Shown: positions 33,370 through 40,676 of the stretch, in pieces
How positions within the stretch are numbered: the first letter of the stretch is position 1
How the letters are laid out: each line of letters opens with the position of its first letter
Assembly: GCF_035975855.1 (NCBI RefSeq)
Contig: NZ_CP109058.1
Span: forward strand, 1 to 45,582
DNA: 45,582 bases
Direction of reading: 5' to 3'
From: Streptomyces sp. NBC_01304
GTDB lineage: Bacteria; Actinomycetota; Actinomycetes; Streptomycetales; Streptomycetaceae
Notes under the pieces: generated by a model
The model's input: the letters and a program-made list of their open reading frames with translations, nothing else
The model's database searches: none
Told to the model about the DNA's origin: nothing
Translations under genes and position numbers: made by a program

Positions 33370-33459
33370 GTGAGCATCAAGGGCAAGCTGTACCTGTTGA
33401 TCGCGATCATCGTGATCGGAGTGCTGATCGGGCTGGACGGCCCCTCGCCCAGCCCGTGA
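33370..33459 (+). CDS. 29-aa single-span membrane peptide
   Basis: GTG start at 33370 with AAGGGGG about 8 nt upstream. The product is a basic start (SIKGK), one hydrophobic helix LYLLIAIIVIGVLIGL and a short Pro/Ser tail. It ends 2 nt before the end of the convergent TrbL-like gene. Such tiny membrane peptides are often missed; this one has a good start signal. Confidence 0.5.
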   Translation: MSIKGKLYLLIAIIVIGVLIGLDGPSPSP

Positions 33460-33461
33460 CG

Positions 33462-34763
33462 TCAGCGCCGACCTGACGAGTCGCCAGTCCCGCGGTCGCC
33501 CTGACGCGGCACATCCGGCCGAGGCGCCCGCGGCGCGGGCATACGCCCGTTGTCCGAACCCGTGGGTCGCGACGCGTGCGCACTCATCCCGCCACTGGCC
33601 GACGATGAAGACGAGGTTCCCACCGATGCGGACGCGGCCGCCGGGCGAGATGCCGCATCCCGTGTCGCGTGCGTGCTGATGCCCTGCCGGACGCCCTGAG
33701 CCGGCCGCATCACGGCCGCCCTGCTCTGCTGACTGGCAGGGTCGTAGCTCTCCCTGCGCATCTTCACGATGTCGTCGCCCATCCCCGGGATCAACGAGAA
33801 CAACATCGCGCTCGCGATGATCGAGATGATGATGATGGACAGCCCGGACACGACCGAGGCGAAGTTGCTGTCCGGCTTGTTGCCCCCGGCAAGCGCGCCA
33901 GCCAGGCTCATGACGATCACGATGATGGGTTTGACCAGGATGATCGCGCTCATCAGGCCGACCCATCGGCGGACCCGGCTCCACAGTTCCTTGTCGACCA
34001 GGCCCGAGTAGACGATCGTGCCCAGGATGCCCCCGACGTACAGCAGGGCCGCCCGCACCGCCAGTTCGAGCAGGACCACCCCGGCGGCCGCCATCGACAC
34101 CAGGCCGAGGACGATGGAGCCGATCGGCCCGGCATCTCCCGGATCATCGGCAATGGATCGCAACGCCTTGGCGAACTGGTCGAAGAAGCCCGCGGTCGCT
34201 TCGCCACCGGAGAGCGCCGTGGTGAGTCCGTCGACCGCCGAGACCACGGTGTACAGGATCAGCGGCGTGAACGCCGAGGCCAGCACCGTGAGCCACAGCA
34301 GGCCGATCGCCTCACCGATCGCCGTGGTCAGCGGCACGCCCCGGATCGCCCTCTTCGCCACCGCCCACAGCCACAACAACATCGTCAGGAAGGTCGAGGC
34401 GGCGAAGACCACCGCATAGCTGGTGAGGAACCCTGAGTTGGTGAAATCGACATCGCCGGTCTTTTCCACCGCGTTCGAGAGCCGATCCACTACCCAGGCC
34501 GAGAACTTCGCGATGCCCTGCCCCAGCGACTGCAGCGGATCGAGGGGGTTCTGCACATCGTCCGGAATCCCCGGCGCATCCTCGATCCCTGAGCGGCCCT
34601 CCCGGCAATACTTCTCGGCCGGCCCCCCGAAATCACACGGGTCGTTCGAAGCCTCCGGCGACGGCTCCGGATCGGCGAACGCCAGCTGCGCCGTGACAAG
34701 CACCGTCACGGCGGCACCCACGGCGACAGCGGCCCCCCTGGTGATCGCGGAACGCGCGGACAC
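33462..34763 (-). CDS. TrbL/VirB6-like multi-pass conjugation protein
   Basis: 433 aa from the GTG at 34763 with a GGGGGG-type ribosome-binding site; the upstream in-frame ATG (34841) would add a non-hydrophobic stretch before the signal. A signal peptide-like start (ITRGAAVAVGAAVTVLVTAQLAFADPEP) precedes a periplasmic segment with paired cysteines, then about six membrane helices between 120 and 350. The tail is Ser/Arg/Pro-rich and disordered. This is the shape of TrbL/VirB6 inner-membrane channel proteins of type IV secretion systems. Confidence 0.75.
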   Translation of the reverse strand: MSARSAITRGAAVAVGAAVTVLVTAQLAFADPEPSPEASNDPCDFGGPAEKYCREGRSGIEDAPGIPDDVQNPLDPLQSLGQGIAKFSAWVVDRLSNAVEKTGDVDFTNSGFLTSYAVVFAASTFLTMLLWLWAVAKRAIRGVPLTTAIGEAIGLLWLTVLASAFTPLILYTVVSAVDGLTTALSGGEATAGFFDQFAKALRSIADDPGDAGPIGSIVLGLVSMAAAGVVLLELAVRAALLYVGGILGTIVYSGLVDKELWSRVRRWVGLMSAIILVKPIIVIVMSLAGALAGGNKPDSNFASVVSGLSIIIISIIASAMLFSLIPGMGDDIVKMRRESYDPASQQSRAAVMRPAQGVRQGISTHATRDAASRPAAASASVGTSSSSSASGGMSAHASRPTGSDNGRMPAPRAPRPDVPRQGDRGTGDSSGRR

Positions 34764-34898
34764 ATCAACCCCCCAGGCAGACAACGGATTACGAGGGTCC
34801 CACGCGATAGCTGGACAGTGCACCCGGGTGCCAAAGAACATCCGTCGCAGCTACGGTCATCGGCGACGCTGATCACTGCAGTGGAGGGGGCTCGCAGG

Positions 34899-35495
34899 AT
34901 GACCACCAGCACCAAGGGCGACCGGGGCAAGAAGACGAGGCGCCCGATAGCCCAGTCCCGCCAGGGGAACCGGCGGGTCATGATCACGATAGTGGTGGCG
35001 ACTGTCCTGATCGCGGCCATCGCCTACACCAACCGCGACAGCGACGAACCACCGCACCGCCAGGCAGACAAGCACAGCCGCCAGGGCGCCATGGACGCCG
35101 CCGAGCACGTGGCCATCTCGATCGGATCGGAGAAGATGTTCGACGCCGCGGAACGGGCCGACATCGTGCAGTCCATTGCCCACCCCGACGCCCGGGACCG
35201 GCTGACCAAGAATCCGGCCGCCGGATACGACTACCTGGCCAAGAAGTTGGGGCTGGACGAGCAGGGCAAGCCCCCGAAGGGGCAGCGGCTCGTCTCCGAG
35301 ACCATCCCCCTCGACGTCGAGGTGAACCGCTACACCCCGGCCGAGGCGACCGTCGACGTCTCCGCACGGGGCCGGTTTGGGATCGAGGGCTCCAAGGACT
35401 CCCCGATCAAGACCAGCACCTTCACGGTCACCGTCGAGCTGGCATGGAGCGACGCCGATGATCGCTGGTGGGCCACCGACTACGGCCAGGACTAG
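34899..35495 (+). CDS. bitopic VirB8/TcpC-like conjugation protein
   Basis: 198 aa from the ATG at 34899. A basic cytoplasmic start (about 1-27), one membrane helix VMITIVVATVLIAAIAY (28-44), then an extracytoplasmic domain that ends in beta-rich sequence (VEVNRYTPAEATVDVSARGRFGIEG...STFTVTVELAWSDADDRWWATDYGQD), typical of the NTF2-like fold of VirB8/TcpC. It is divergent from the TrbL-like gene across a 135-bp gap that probably holds both promoters. Confidence 0.7.
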   Translation: MTTSTKGDRGKKTRRPIAQSRQGNRRVMITIVVATVLIAAIAYTNRDSDEPPHRQADKHSRQGAMDAAEHVAISIGSEKMFDAAERADIVQSIAHPDARDRLTKNPAAGYDYLAKKLGLDEQGKPPKGQRLVSETIPLDVEVNRYTPAEATVDVSARGRFGIEGSKDSPIKTSTFTVTVELAWSDADDRWWATDYGQD

Positions 35496-35547
35496 GTCAC
35501 ACAGGGCCACCGTCGGCCCGGAAGCTGGGGGAGTCGGCGAGACTGGA

Positions 35548-36036
35548 GTGCCCGGCGGCGTGCCCGAAGCCGATGTTGCCGCCGCCGGGCAGGGCACTCT
35601 CCCCTATATAGAGGAGAAGTCGATCCGGCCCCGGCTCGTTGACCAGGCCATGGACGCGTTGCCCACCACCGCCGCGCCAGGTGTGGCCGAGCGGGCCGAG
35701 GCCCTGGCGGACGCCGCGTGCGAGCTGCACGACGCCGCCACCAGCCCGGACCGTTGGAGCGCGGCCGCCGTCGAGGACGCCGTCGAGTCGGTGGAGACCA
35801 CCCTGCTCGCCCTGCTCACGCTCCACCCCGGCGCCGCACTCGTCGGCCAGGCCGTGACCCAGCTCCGCGACGACCTCGGTCTCCCGCCGCGTGACGCCTC
35901 GAAGGCCGGCCCCGTGGCCGCCGAGGACCAGCTCACCGAGCCGACCCCGATCCGGGCCCGCCGCGAGCGCCGCGGTCTCGGCCCCGGCTTCCAGGGCGTA
36001 CGTATCCCCGGCACCCGCACAGGGTCCGGCCGGTAG
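35548..36036 (+). CDS. hypothetical helical protein, 162 aa
   Basis: The start is uncertain: GTG 35548, GTG 35560 and ATG 35650 are all in frame, none with ideal spacing. The middle is helical (RAEALADAACELHDAATSPDRWSAAAVEDAVESVETTLLALLTLHPGAALVGQAVTQLRDDLG), the end basic (RARRERRGLGPGFQGVRIPGTRTGSGR). Follows the VirB8-like gene closely, so likely in the same message. Function not recognised. Confidence 0.6.
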   Translation: MPGGVPEADVAAAGQGTLPYIEEKSIRPRLVDQAMDALPTTAAPGVAERAEALADAACELHDAATSPDRWSAAAVEDAVESVETTLLALLTLHPGAALVGQAVTQLRDDLGLPPRDASKAGPVAAEDQLTEPTPIRARRERRGLGPGFQGVRIPGTRTGSGR

Positions 36037-36081
36037 GCGAGAAGCACGCTCGACCAGGGCAGACGACAAAGGAGACAGCAG

Positions 36082-36300
36082 ATGGGCGGGCTGACCGTCG
36101 AGCAGGTGGAGACCCAGTTGCAGCAGATCAACGCCGAGGAGGAGGCCCTCGACCGCCGGGTTCGGGAGGGCACCCTCGCCTCTGGCGAGTACGTGCGCCG
36201 CGTGGCCGTGCTCGTCGAGCGCCTGGCCCAGCTGCACGCGCGGATCGTGGACCACGTCGTCAGCCGGACCACGATCCCCGACTTCCCTCCTACCGCCTGA
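36082..36300 (+). CDS. 72-aa coiled-coil protein
   Basis: Excellent start: AAAGGAGA about 6 nt before the ATG at 36082. MGGLTVEQVETQLQQINAEEEALDRRVREGTLASGEYVRRVAVLVERLAQLHARIVDHVV is two amphipathic helices, a likely small coiled-coil hairpin. The same frame stays open for 43 more codons after its TGA (see findings). Confidence 0.75.
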   Translation: MGGLTVEQVETQLQQINAEEEALDRRVREGTLASGEYVRRVAVLVERLAQLHARIVDHVVSRTTIPDFPPTA

Positions 36301-36508
36301 GCCGACCCGAGCAGCGAGACGTACGTCATCGAGGTGCTGCCCGAGGAGAGCGGCGGCCGCGGCAATTCCGTGGTGTACCGGCACAGCCAGGACATGAACG
36401 CCTGTCTCATCACCTGGCTCGCGGGGCCGTAGCCGTCGAACCTCTCGCGCGGGCGGTGTCTGGGCATTTGGGCCCGGCCGCATGGCGGGCGCCGCTAGCC
36501 TCCGGGCC

Positions 36509-36922
36509 ATGGAACGGATCTGGCACCCGATCAGCAAGCTCGAGTTCTTCGTCGACCACACTCGCGGCTGGCTCGCCGACTCCCGCGAAAGCCTCGCCAC
36601 CTACGAGGAGGCCCGCGACAAGCCGCACGTCCTCAGGGACGCCGATGTCGCCCGGATCAAGAAGGTGTTCACCGAACAGGACGAGTCCTTGACCCTGTTC
36701 GAGGAACAGGCCGCCAAGTGGCGCCAGCTCCCCGACCTCAGCCCGTCGCGGCGGGCAAAGCTGCAGCTGCTCGACGACCAGCTCGCCGAGCTGCGAGCGC
36801 TCCGCCTGCAGGTGCTCGCGCTCGCCGACGAGCTGGCGGCCGGCACCATCGACAAGGTGATGGCGATGTCCGACGAGGAGGTCGGCCTGGCCGCGCTGCT
36901 CGGTCATCTGCCCAGGCCCTGA
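36509..36922 (+). CDS. 137-aa helical protein with leaderless-type start
   Basis: The ATG at 36509 lies 7 nt after TAGCCT (36496-36501), with no ribosome-binding site. The protein is one long helical domain (KLEFFVDHTRGWLADSRESLATYEEARDKPHVLRDADVARIKKVFTEQDESLTLFEEQAAKWRQL...LQLLDDQLAELRALRLQVLALADELAAG), probably a helical bundle. Function not recognised. The next gene follows 2 nt after its stop. Confidence 0.7.
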   Translation: MERIWHPISKLEFFVDHTRGWLADSRESLATYEEARDKPHVLRDADVARIKKVFTEQDESLTLFEEQAAKWRQLPDLSPSRRAKLQLLDDQLAELRALRLQVLALADELAAGTIDKVMAMSDEEVGLAALLGHLPRP

Positions 36923-36924
36923 TC

Positions 36925-37122
36925 ATGGCCGTCTCGCCGAAGTGCGCCCGTTGCGGGCACAGCCGCCAACTGCACGACGATCCGGCCGCCGACCCCGGGC
37001 ACTGGCCCCCGCGGGGATGCCGGGCCCGGCGGGGGTGCGTGTGCTCGGCGTTCTACTCCGCCGATCAGTGGCGTGTGGTTGAGGACGCCGGACGCCGAGT
37101 GCTCCGCCCCGTCGAGCCGTGA
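36925..37122 (+). CDS. 65-aa zinc-binding-like protein
   Basis: ATG at 36925, 2 nt after the previous stop. CARCGHSRQLHDDPAADPGHWPPRGCRARRGCVCSAF has a CxxC pair, two histidines and a CxxxxCxC end, enough for one or two zinc sites. Small Streptomyces proteins with this CxxCGH...H..H pattern are common; role unknown. Confidence 0.65.
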   Translation: MAVSPKCARCGHSRQLHDDPAADPGHWPPRGCRARRGCVCSAFYSADQWRVVEDAGRRVLRPVEP

Positions 37123-37429
37123 CCGACAGCGGTGCAGTTTCGTTGGGCAGCGCGAGACCCGGTGCCGCGTGTTCAGCACGAAAGGGGTCTCCGGCCGGTG
37201 CCGAACCTCCCCCGCTGATGGCGGAGGGCGCCCGGACGACGACGTCGGCGATGGGCCCGGGACTTCAGAAGTCGACCTGAAGTCCCGGGCCCATCGTGCT
37301 GCCCGCCCCAAGGCGAACCCAGCCGGACCGCAGGTCCCTGCTCGGCGCTGTCGGGGAAGATCGCTCATCGCTGGTGTGCCGCTGCCGGGTCGGCCAGAAT
37401 GGCCCTCCGCCAGATCGGGAGGGGTGCGC
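37123..37429. other. 307-bp gap with a terminator
   Basis: Contains the hairpin at 37249-37296 and the start signal of the 37430 gene; no further gene seen. Confidence 0.5.
37249..37296 (+). terminator. perfect 19-bp stem terminator
   Basis: The left arm CGATGGGCCCGGGACTTCA (37249-37267) is the exact complement of 37278-37296, with a 10-nt loop. It closes the 36509-37122 pair. Confidence 0.8.
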
Positions 37430-37804
37430 ATGGCAGAGGTATGGATCTTCAGGCCGGAGCAGGGCAACAAGGGGAACTTGCCGCGGCGGTTGTTCCGCGC
37501 GGCCGACTTCAGCAGCATCTGGCTGGAGAGCAAGTACCAACTGCGGGCGGGTGTGATCGGTTCCCAGACGGAGGTGATCCTCGCTACGGACAGGGACGGG
37601 GTCGGGTTTCCCGAGCTGTTCGACTGGCAGTTGCTGGAACAGATCGACCGGTGCCGGGCCGACACCAGCGAGCCGTCCCTGATCCTGGTGGCCCAGTGGG
37701 CCGAGGTCGGGATGAGCTGGGTCCCCTACACCCGGGCCGGATACGAGGACCGGCTGCAGGAGCAGCGCGCCAAGGTGCTCGCCCAGCAGATCCAGCAGAC
37801 CTGA
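37430..37804 (+). CDS. hypothetical protein, 124 aa
   Basis: ATG at 37430 with GGGAGGGG 6-7 nt upstream. MAEVWIFRPEQGNKGNLPRRLFRAADFSSIWLESKYQLRAGVIGSQTEVILATDRDGVGFPELFDWQLLEQIDRC... is an alpha/beta protein with many aromatic residues. No family recognised. Followed by the terminator at 37911. Confidence 0.7.
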   Translation: MAEVWIFRPEQGNKGNLPRRLFRAADFSSIWLESKYQLRAGVIGSQTEVILATDRDGVGFPELFDWQLLEQIDRCRADTSEPSLILVAQWAEVGMSWVPYTRAGYEDRLQEQRAKVLAQQIQQT

Positions 37805-37910
37805 TCTCACCAGACCGTAGATGTATGGCTGCCGTGTCCCGAGCGGACCCGTGGCGTTAAAAGGATGAGTCCTCCGGGGCTCCAGGTAGATGGAAGTTGT
37901 TTTTCACCTG

Positions 37911-37948
37911 CGAGGCCCCGCCCGATCTCCGGATCGGGCGGGGCCTCG
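37911..37948 (+). terminator. 17-bp perfect stem terminator
   Basis: CGAGGCCCCGCCCGATC pairs with GATCGGGCGGGGCCTCG around a TCCG loop. Confidence 0.85.
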
Positions 37949-37980
37949 TGGTCGTTGCGCGGTCCGCCTCGCTGTGATCC

Positions 37981-38003
37981 CCGGATAGGCAACGGTTATC
38001 CGG
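37981..38003. promoter_or_regulatory. operator-like dyad CCGGATA-N9-TATCCGG
   Basis: 7-bp perfect arms directly upstream of the 38023 gene, in the position of an operator over its promoter. Confidence 0.5.
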
Positions 38004-38022
38004 AGTGCTGACATCTGCCACC

Positions 38023-38304
38023 ATGGACGCCATGGTGAACGAGACCACCCCGGGCCACGACGAGCGTCTGCGCGACCTCGAAGCGTCGGCGTTCCGCACC
38101 GGCCGCACCCTGGCCGAGCACAGCGAGCAGTTGGAGCGGATCAGCGATCAGCAGTCCACCGCGTTCGGGAACATCGACTCGCTCGCCAACGCCATCGGCG
38201 CACCGGGCGACCGGTCGATCACGGCCCGGCTCGACGGCATCGAGCGTCTGCTGATCGCCATGGCGCGGGCGCAGGGCATCGACCCCGACACGATCGACGA
38301 CTAA
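38023..38304 (+). CDS. 93-aa heptad-repeat protein
   Basis: ATG at 38023 chosen; GTG 38005 and ATG 38032 are also in frame. LRDLEASAFRTGRTLAEHSEQLERISDQQSTAFGNIDSLANAIGAPGDRSITARLDGIERLLIAMARAQGID has clear 3-4 hydrophobic spacing, so a coiled coil. It is followed by a short hairpin (38310-38326) and the recombinase dyad. Function not recognised. Confidence 0.65.
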   Translation: MDAMVNETTPGHDERLRDLEASAFRTGRTLAEHSEQLERISDQQSTAFGNIDSLANAIGAPGDRSITARLDGIERLLIAMARAQGIDPDTIDD

Positions 38305-38309
38305 CGGTT

Positions 38310-38326
38310 CCGAAATCCCGTTTCGG
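38310..38326 (+). terminator. small hairpin after the 38023 gene
   Basis: CCGAAA / TTTCGG around TCCCG. A weak stem; possible terminator. Confidence 0.4.
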
Positions 38327-38337
38327 GTCCTGGTTCG

Positions 38338-38365
38338 TGTCACAGTTATGCCCATAACTGTGACA
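38338..38365. promoter_or_regulatory. perfect 28-bp dyad upstream of the serine recombinase
   Basis: Arms TGTCACAGTTATG and CATAACTGTGACA (13 bp, no mismatch) around CC, 39 nt before the recombinase ATG and much richer in AT than the surroundings. The size and 2-bp centre fit a serine-recombinase crossover site (2-bp overlap), or an autoregulatory operator. Confidence 0.7.
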
Positions 38366-38404
38366 GTGCAGGTCAGAGCGTTTTAGTGCGTTGGAGGCGA
38401 TCAC

Positions 38405-39133
38405 ATGCGGCTCGCGGGGTACATCCGGGTCTCGACGGGCGGCCAGCTCGACGGATTCGGCCTTGAGGACCAGGAGCAGATCGTCCGCCGCTGGACGCGG
38501 GTCAACGGGCACCGGCTCGTGAAGCTGTTCGTCGAGAAGGCGGTGTCCGGCACGGTCGCCGGCGACGAGCGCCCCGAGCTGGCCGACGCCCTGTTGTGGA
38601 TCGAAGAGAAGAAGGTGCAGGGCATCGTCGCGCCGAACCTCGACCGGCTCGCCCGCGAGCTCGTCGTCCAGGAGGCTGCCCTGGCCCAGTGCTGGAAGCA
38701 CGGCGGCCGCGCCTACATGGCCGACCAGGGCGAGATCGTGCCCGACGACCCCGAGGACCCGATGCGCACCGCCATGCGCCAGATGATGGGCGTCTTCGCC
38801 CAGCTCGACCGCGGCATGACCGTGGCCAAGCTCCGCCGCGGCCGCCGCATCAAGGGGGAGAAGGGCCAGTACGCGTACGGAGCCCCTCCGTACGGATGGG
38901 CCGCACATAAGAAGGAGCTCACCGAGGAGGAGCTGGAGCAGGCCGGCCGCGCCCGCGCCCGCCAGCTCCGCGACGAGGACGAGCTGTCGTTCCGGGAGAT
39001 CTGTGCGGTGCTGGAGAGCGAGGGGCACCGGCCGAAGCGCGGCGAGCGGTGGCACCCGGAGACCGTTCGGCGGATGCTCGCCAACGACACGGGCAAGCCA
39101 CCGACCCTCCGCAAGCGCCCCGCCCGAGCATGA
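38405..39133 (+). CDS. serine site-specific recombinase (resolvase family)
   Basis: 242 aa, ATG with GGAGG 7 nt upstream. MRLAGYIRVST carries the catalytic serine (S10); FVEKAVSGT, RPELADALLWIEEKKVQGIVAPNLDRLAR and the helix from MGVFAQLDRGMTVAKLRRGRRIKGEKG complete the catalytic domain. A shortened recombinase/HTH part follows (ELSFREICAVLESEGHRPKRGERWHPETVRRMLAND). It probably resolves plasmid multimers or flips or integrates DNA at the nearby dyad (38338). Confidence 0.9.
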   Translation: MRLAGYIRVSTGGQLDGFGLEDQEQIVRRWTRVNGHRLVKLFVEKAVSGTVAGDERPELADALLWIEEKKVQGIVAPNLDRLARELVVQEAALAQCWKHGGRAYMADQGEIVPDDPEDPMRTAMRQMMGVFAQLDRGMTVAKLRRGRRIKGEKGQYAYGAPPYGWAAHKKELTEEELEQAGRARARQLRDEDELSFREICAVLESEGHRPKRGERWHPETVRRMLANDTGKPPTLRKRPARA

Positions 39134-39144
39134 TCCATCGTGAC

Positions 39145-39173
39145 GCGTAGGCGCCTCACGGTGACGCCTACCG
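39145..39173. terminator. terminator between convergent genes
   Basis: GTAGGCG (39147-39153) pairs with CGCCTAC (39165-39171); extra GC pairs flank it. It lies between the stops at 39133 (+) and 39193 (-). Confidence 0.6.
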
Positions 39174-39192
39174 CGACGCCCGTTCGGAAGCG

Positions 39193-39516
39193 TCACACGC
39201 CCTCGGCCAGGCGCTTCCGCAACCGCCACGCACGGGTACGGCATCGCTTCGAGCAGTACACCGAGTCAGACCGCTTGCGTACCGGGACGTGCTTCAGGCA
39301 CATCGGGCACCGGCCGAGGGTGTACGCACCGACCGCGCCCCGGCCGAGGGTCTCCAAGCTTTGGTGCACCGCCAGGGCGTAGACCGTGGCTTGGCGATGC
39401 GCCCGCCGCCAGCGCTTTGACCGGCACACGGTGTCGCAGAACCGGCGGTTCGGCCCCGCGTCCCGGGGCAACAGCCGACGGCACTCCGCGCAATAGCGGG
39501 ATGGCTTCCTGCTCAC
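39193..39516 (-). CDS. 107-aa protein with two FCS-like zinc fingers
   Basis: GTG start at 39516 chosen, as the protein pattern begins right after it; the open frame runs further upstream. CAEC...RRFCDTVCRSKRWRRAHR and then CPMC...VYCSKRCRTRAWRLRKR are two CxxC...FC-xxxC fingers followed by basic helices, so a likely DNA- or RNA-binding protein. Such proteins are frequent in actinophage and plasmid genomes. Confidence 0.65.
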   Translation of the reverse strand: MSRKPSRYCAECRRLLPRDAGPNRRFCDTVCRSKRWRRAHRQATVYALAVHQSLETLGRGAVGAYTLGRCPMCLKHVPVRKRSDSVYCSKRCRTRAWRLRKRLAEGV

Positions 39517-39587
39517 CCCACCAGCCTGGCCCTCGGACCAGCGCCAGCGGAAGGGCGCCCAGGAGCACAGGTGCGCGCCCCCGAGGG

Positions 39588-40046
39588 CTACGACAGGCCC
39601 AGTTCCTCGCGAGCCTGCAGGACGGACTCCCGCAGCTCCGAGCCCTCCGGCCCATCGCACAGCCAGCCATCCGCGACGAACTGACGGATCATCCGGCGCC
39701 GCCGCTCGGACCCAACCAGGCTCAGCGACAGGTGCAGCACGATCGTCACGCTCGGCTCGGGGTGGGCCTCCCACCAGGCAGGCACCTTCCCATCGCGCTC
39801 GGGGACCAGGCCGTGCTCGACGAAACGCACCGGCAGCTGCTCCCCGCCCGGCAACGGATACGGCAGGTCAGTCTCCGACTCGTGCGCGGCCAGCCGCAGC
39901 GACGAGGCCATGATGCGCTCGCCCACCGCAGGCACCGCCAGGGCCCTGTAGCCCTCGGACCGCTCGATGACGCCGAGGAAACCCTTGGAGGGCTCGCCCT
40001 CGAATGCCTGCTCGTAGAACTCGACACGCACACCAAGGTCGATCAT
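39588..40046 (-). CDS. hypothetical protein, 152 aa
   Basis: ATG at 40046 with CAGGAT 6 nt upstream and no ribosome-binding site (leaderless-type). MIDLGVRVEFYEQAFEGEPSKGFLGVIERSEGYRALAVPAVGERI...WWEAHPEPSVTIVLHLSLSLVGSERRRRMIRQFVADGWLC is a mixed alpha/beta domain. No family recognised. Confidence 0.65.
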   Translation of the reverse strand: MIDLGVRVEFYEQAFEGEPSKGFLGVIERSEGYRALAVPAVGERIMASSLRLAAHESETDLPYPLPGGEQLPVRFVEHGLVPERDGKVPAWWEAHPEPSVTIVLHLSLSLVGSERRRRMIRQFVADGWLCDGPEGSELRESVLQAREELGLS

Positions 40047-40100
40047 GCGGAGATCCTGGCACAACCGGCAGGCAAACAGGGGGCGTTGGACAGTTCCCGG

Positions 40101-40283
40101 CTACAGCTGCTTCCGCGGCGCTGGCGCAAGTTTCTCGCGGCAGCCGGCGCAGAGCGGGCCGCCGCCGCGGCCGTACTTCTGGGTGTACGCAGTGCACTGC
40201 GCGCAGCGGCCGACCTGGTCCACCGAGCAGTCGAGCATCGCGGCCGCCGCGTACGCGTCACGAGGTGCAGGGGGAGAGGCCAT
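40101..40283 (-). CDS. 60-aa small zinc-motif protein
   Basis: ATG at 40283 with TACGCT 6 nt upstream (leaderless-type). CAQCTAYTQKYGRGGGPLCAGC gives a CxxC...CxxC zinc knuckle after a helical start. Function unknown. Confidence 0.55.
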   Translation of the reverse strand: MASPPAPRDAYAAAAMLDCSVDQVGRCAQCTAYTQKYGRGGGPLCAGCREKLAPAPRKQL

Positions 40284-40325
40284 GGCCCGAGCGTACGAGC
40301 AGCCGACCCGCCCCGCGCGGCCGTC

Positions 40326-40676
40326 TCACCCTCGGTCCACGGTGACGCCGAGCTGCCGCTCGGGGGTGCACAGGGCGCAGGGCGCCAGTCGGGCCCGGGG
40401 CCCCGCCAGGGCCTCGATCGCATCCGCCGTTGATAGACGCTCGGTCCGCACGCCGCCCAGCGCGAAGCAGCCCGGATCGTGGAGCACCGAGGGCTGGTAG
40501 CCCTGCGGAGTCCGCCGGAGCTCCACCACCCATGTCACCTCGGGCGCCGCCGCAGCTGCGGCCGGACCGCCGCCGGTCAGGTCGGCGATCCGGGCGCGGA
40601 CCGCGTCTAGCTGCAGCTCCAGGTACCGCTCGACGACACGCAGCCGCTCTAGATCCGGCGGGAGATCATCACTCAC
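40326..40676 (-). CDS. hypothetical protein, 116 aa
   Basis: GTG at 40676 with TAGGCT 7 nt upstream (leaderless-type); the frame stays open beyond, but upstream sequence is low-complexity. The N-terminus is a helix (DLERLRVVERYLELQLDAVRARIADL), then an Ala-rich linker and VTWVVELRRTPQGYQPSVLHDPGCFALGG...RLAPCALCTPERQLG with a CxxC. Function not recognised. Confidence 0.6.
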   Translation of the reverse strand: MSDDLPPDLERLRVVERYLELQLDAVRARIADLTGGGPAAAAAAPEVTWVVELRRTPQGYQPSVLHDPGCFALGGVRTERLSTADAIEALAGPRARLAPCALCTPERQLGVTVDRG

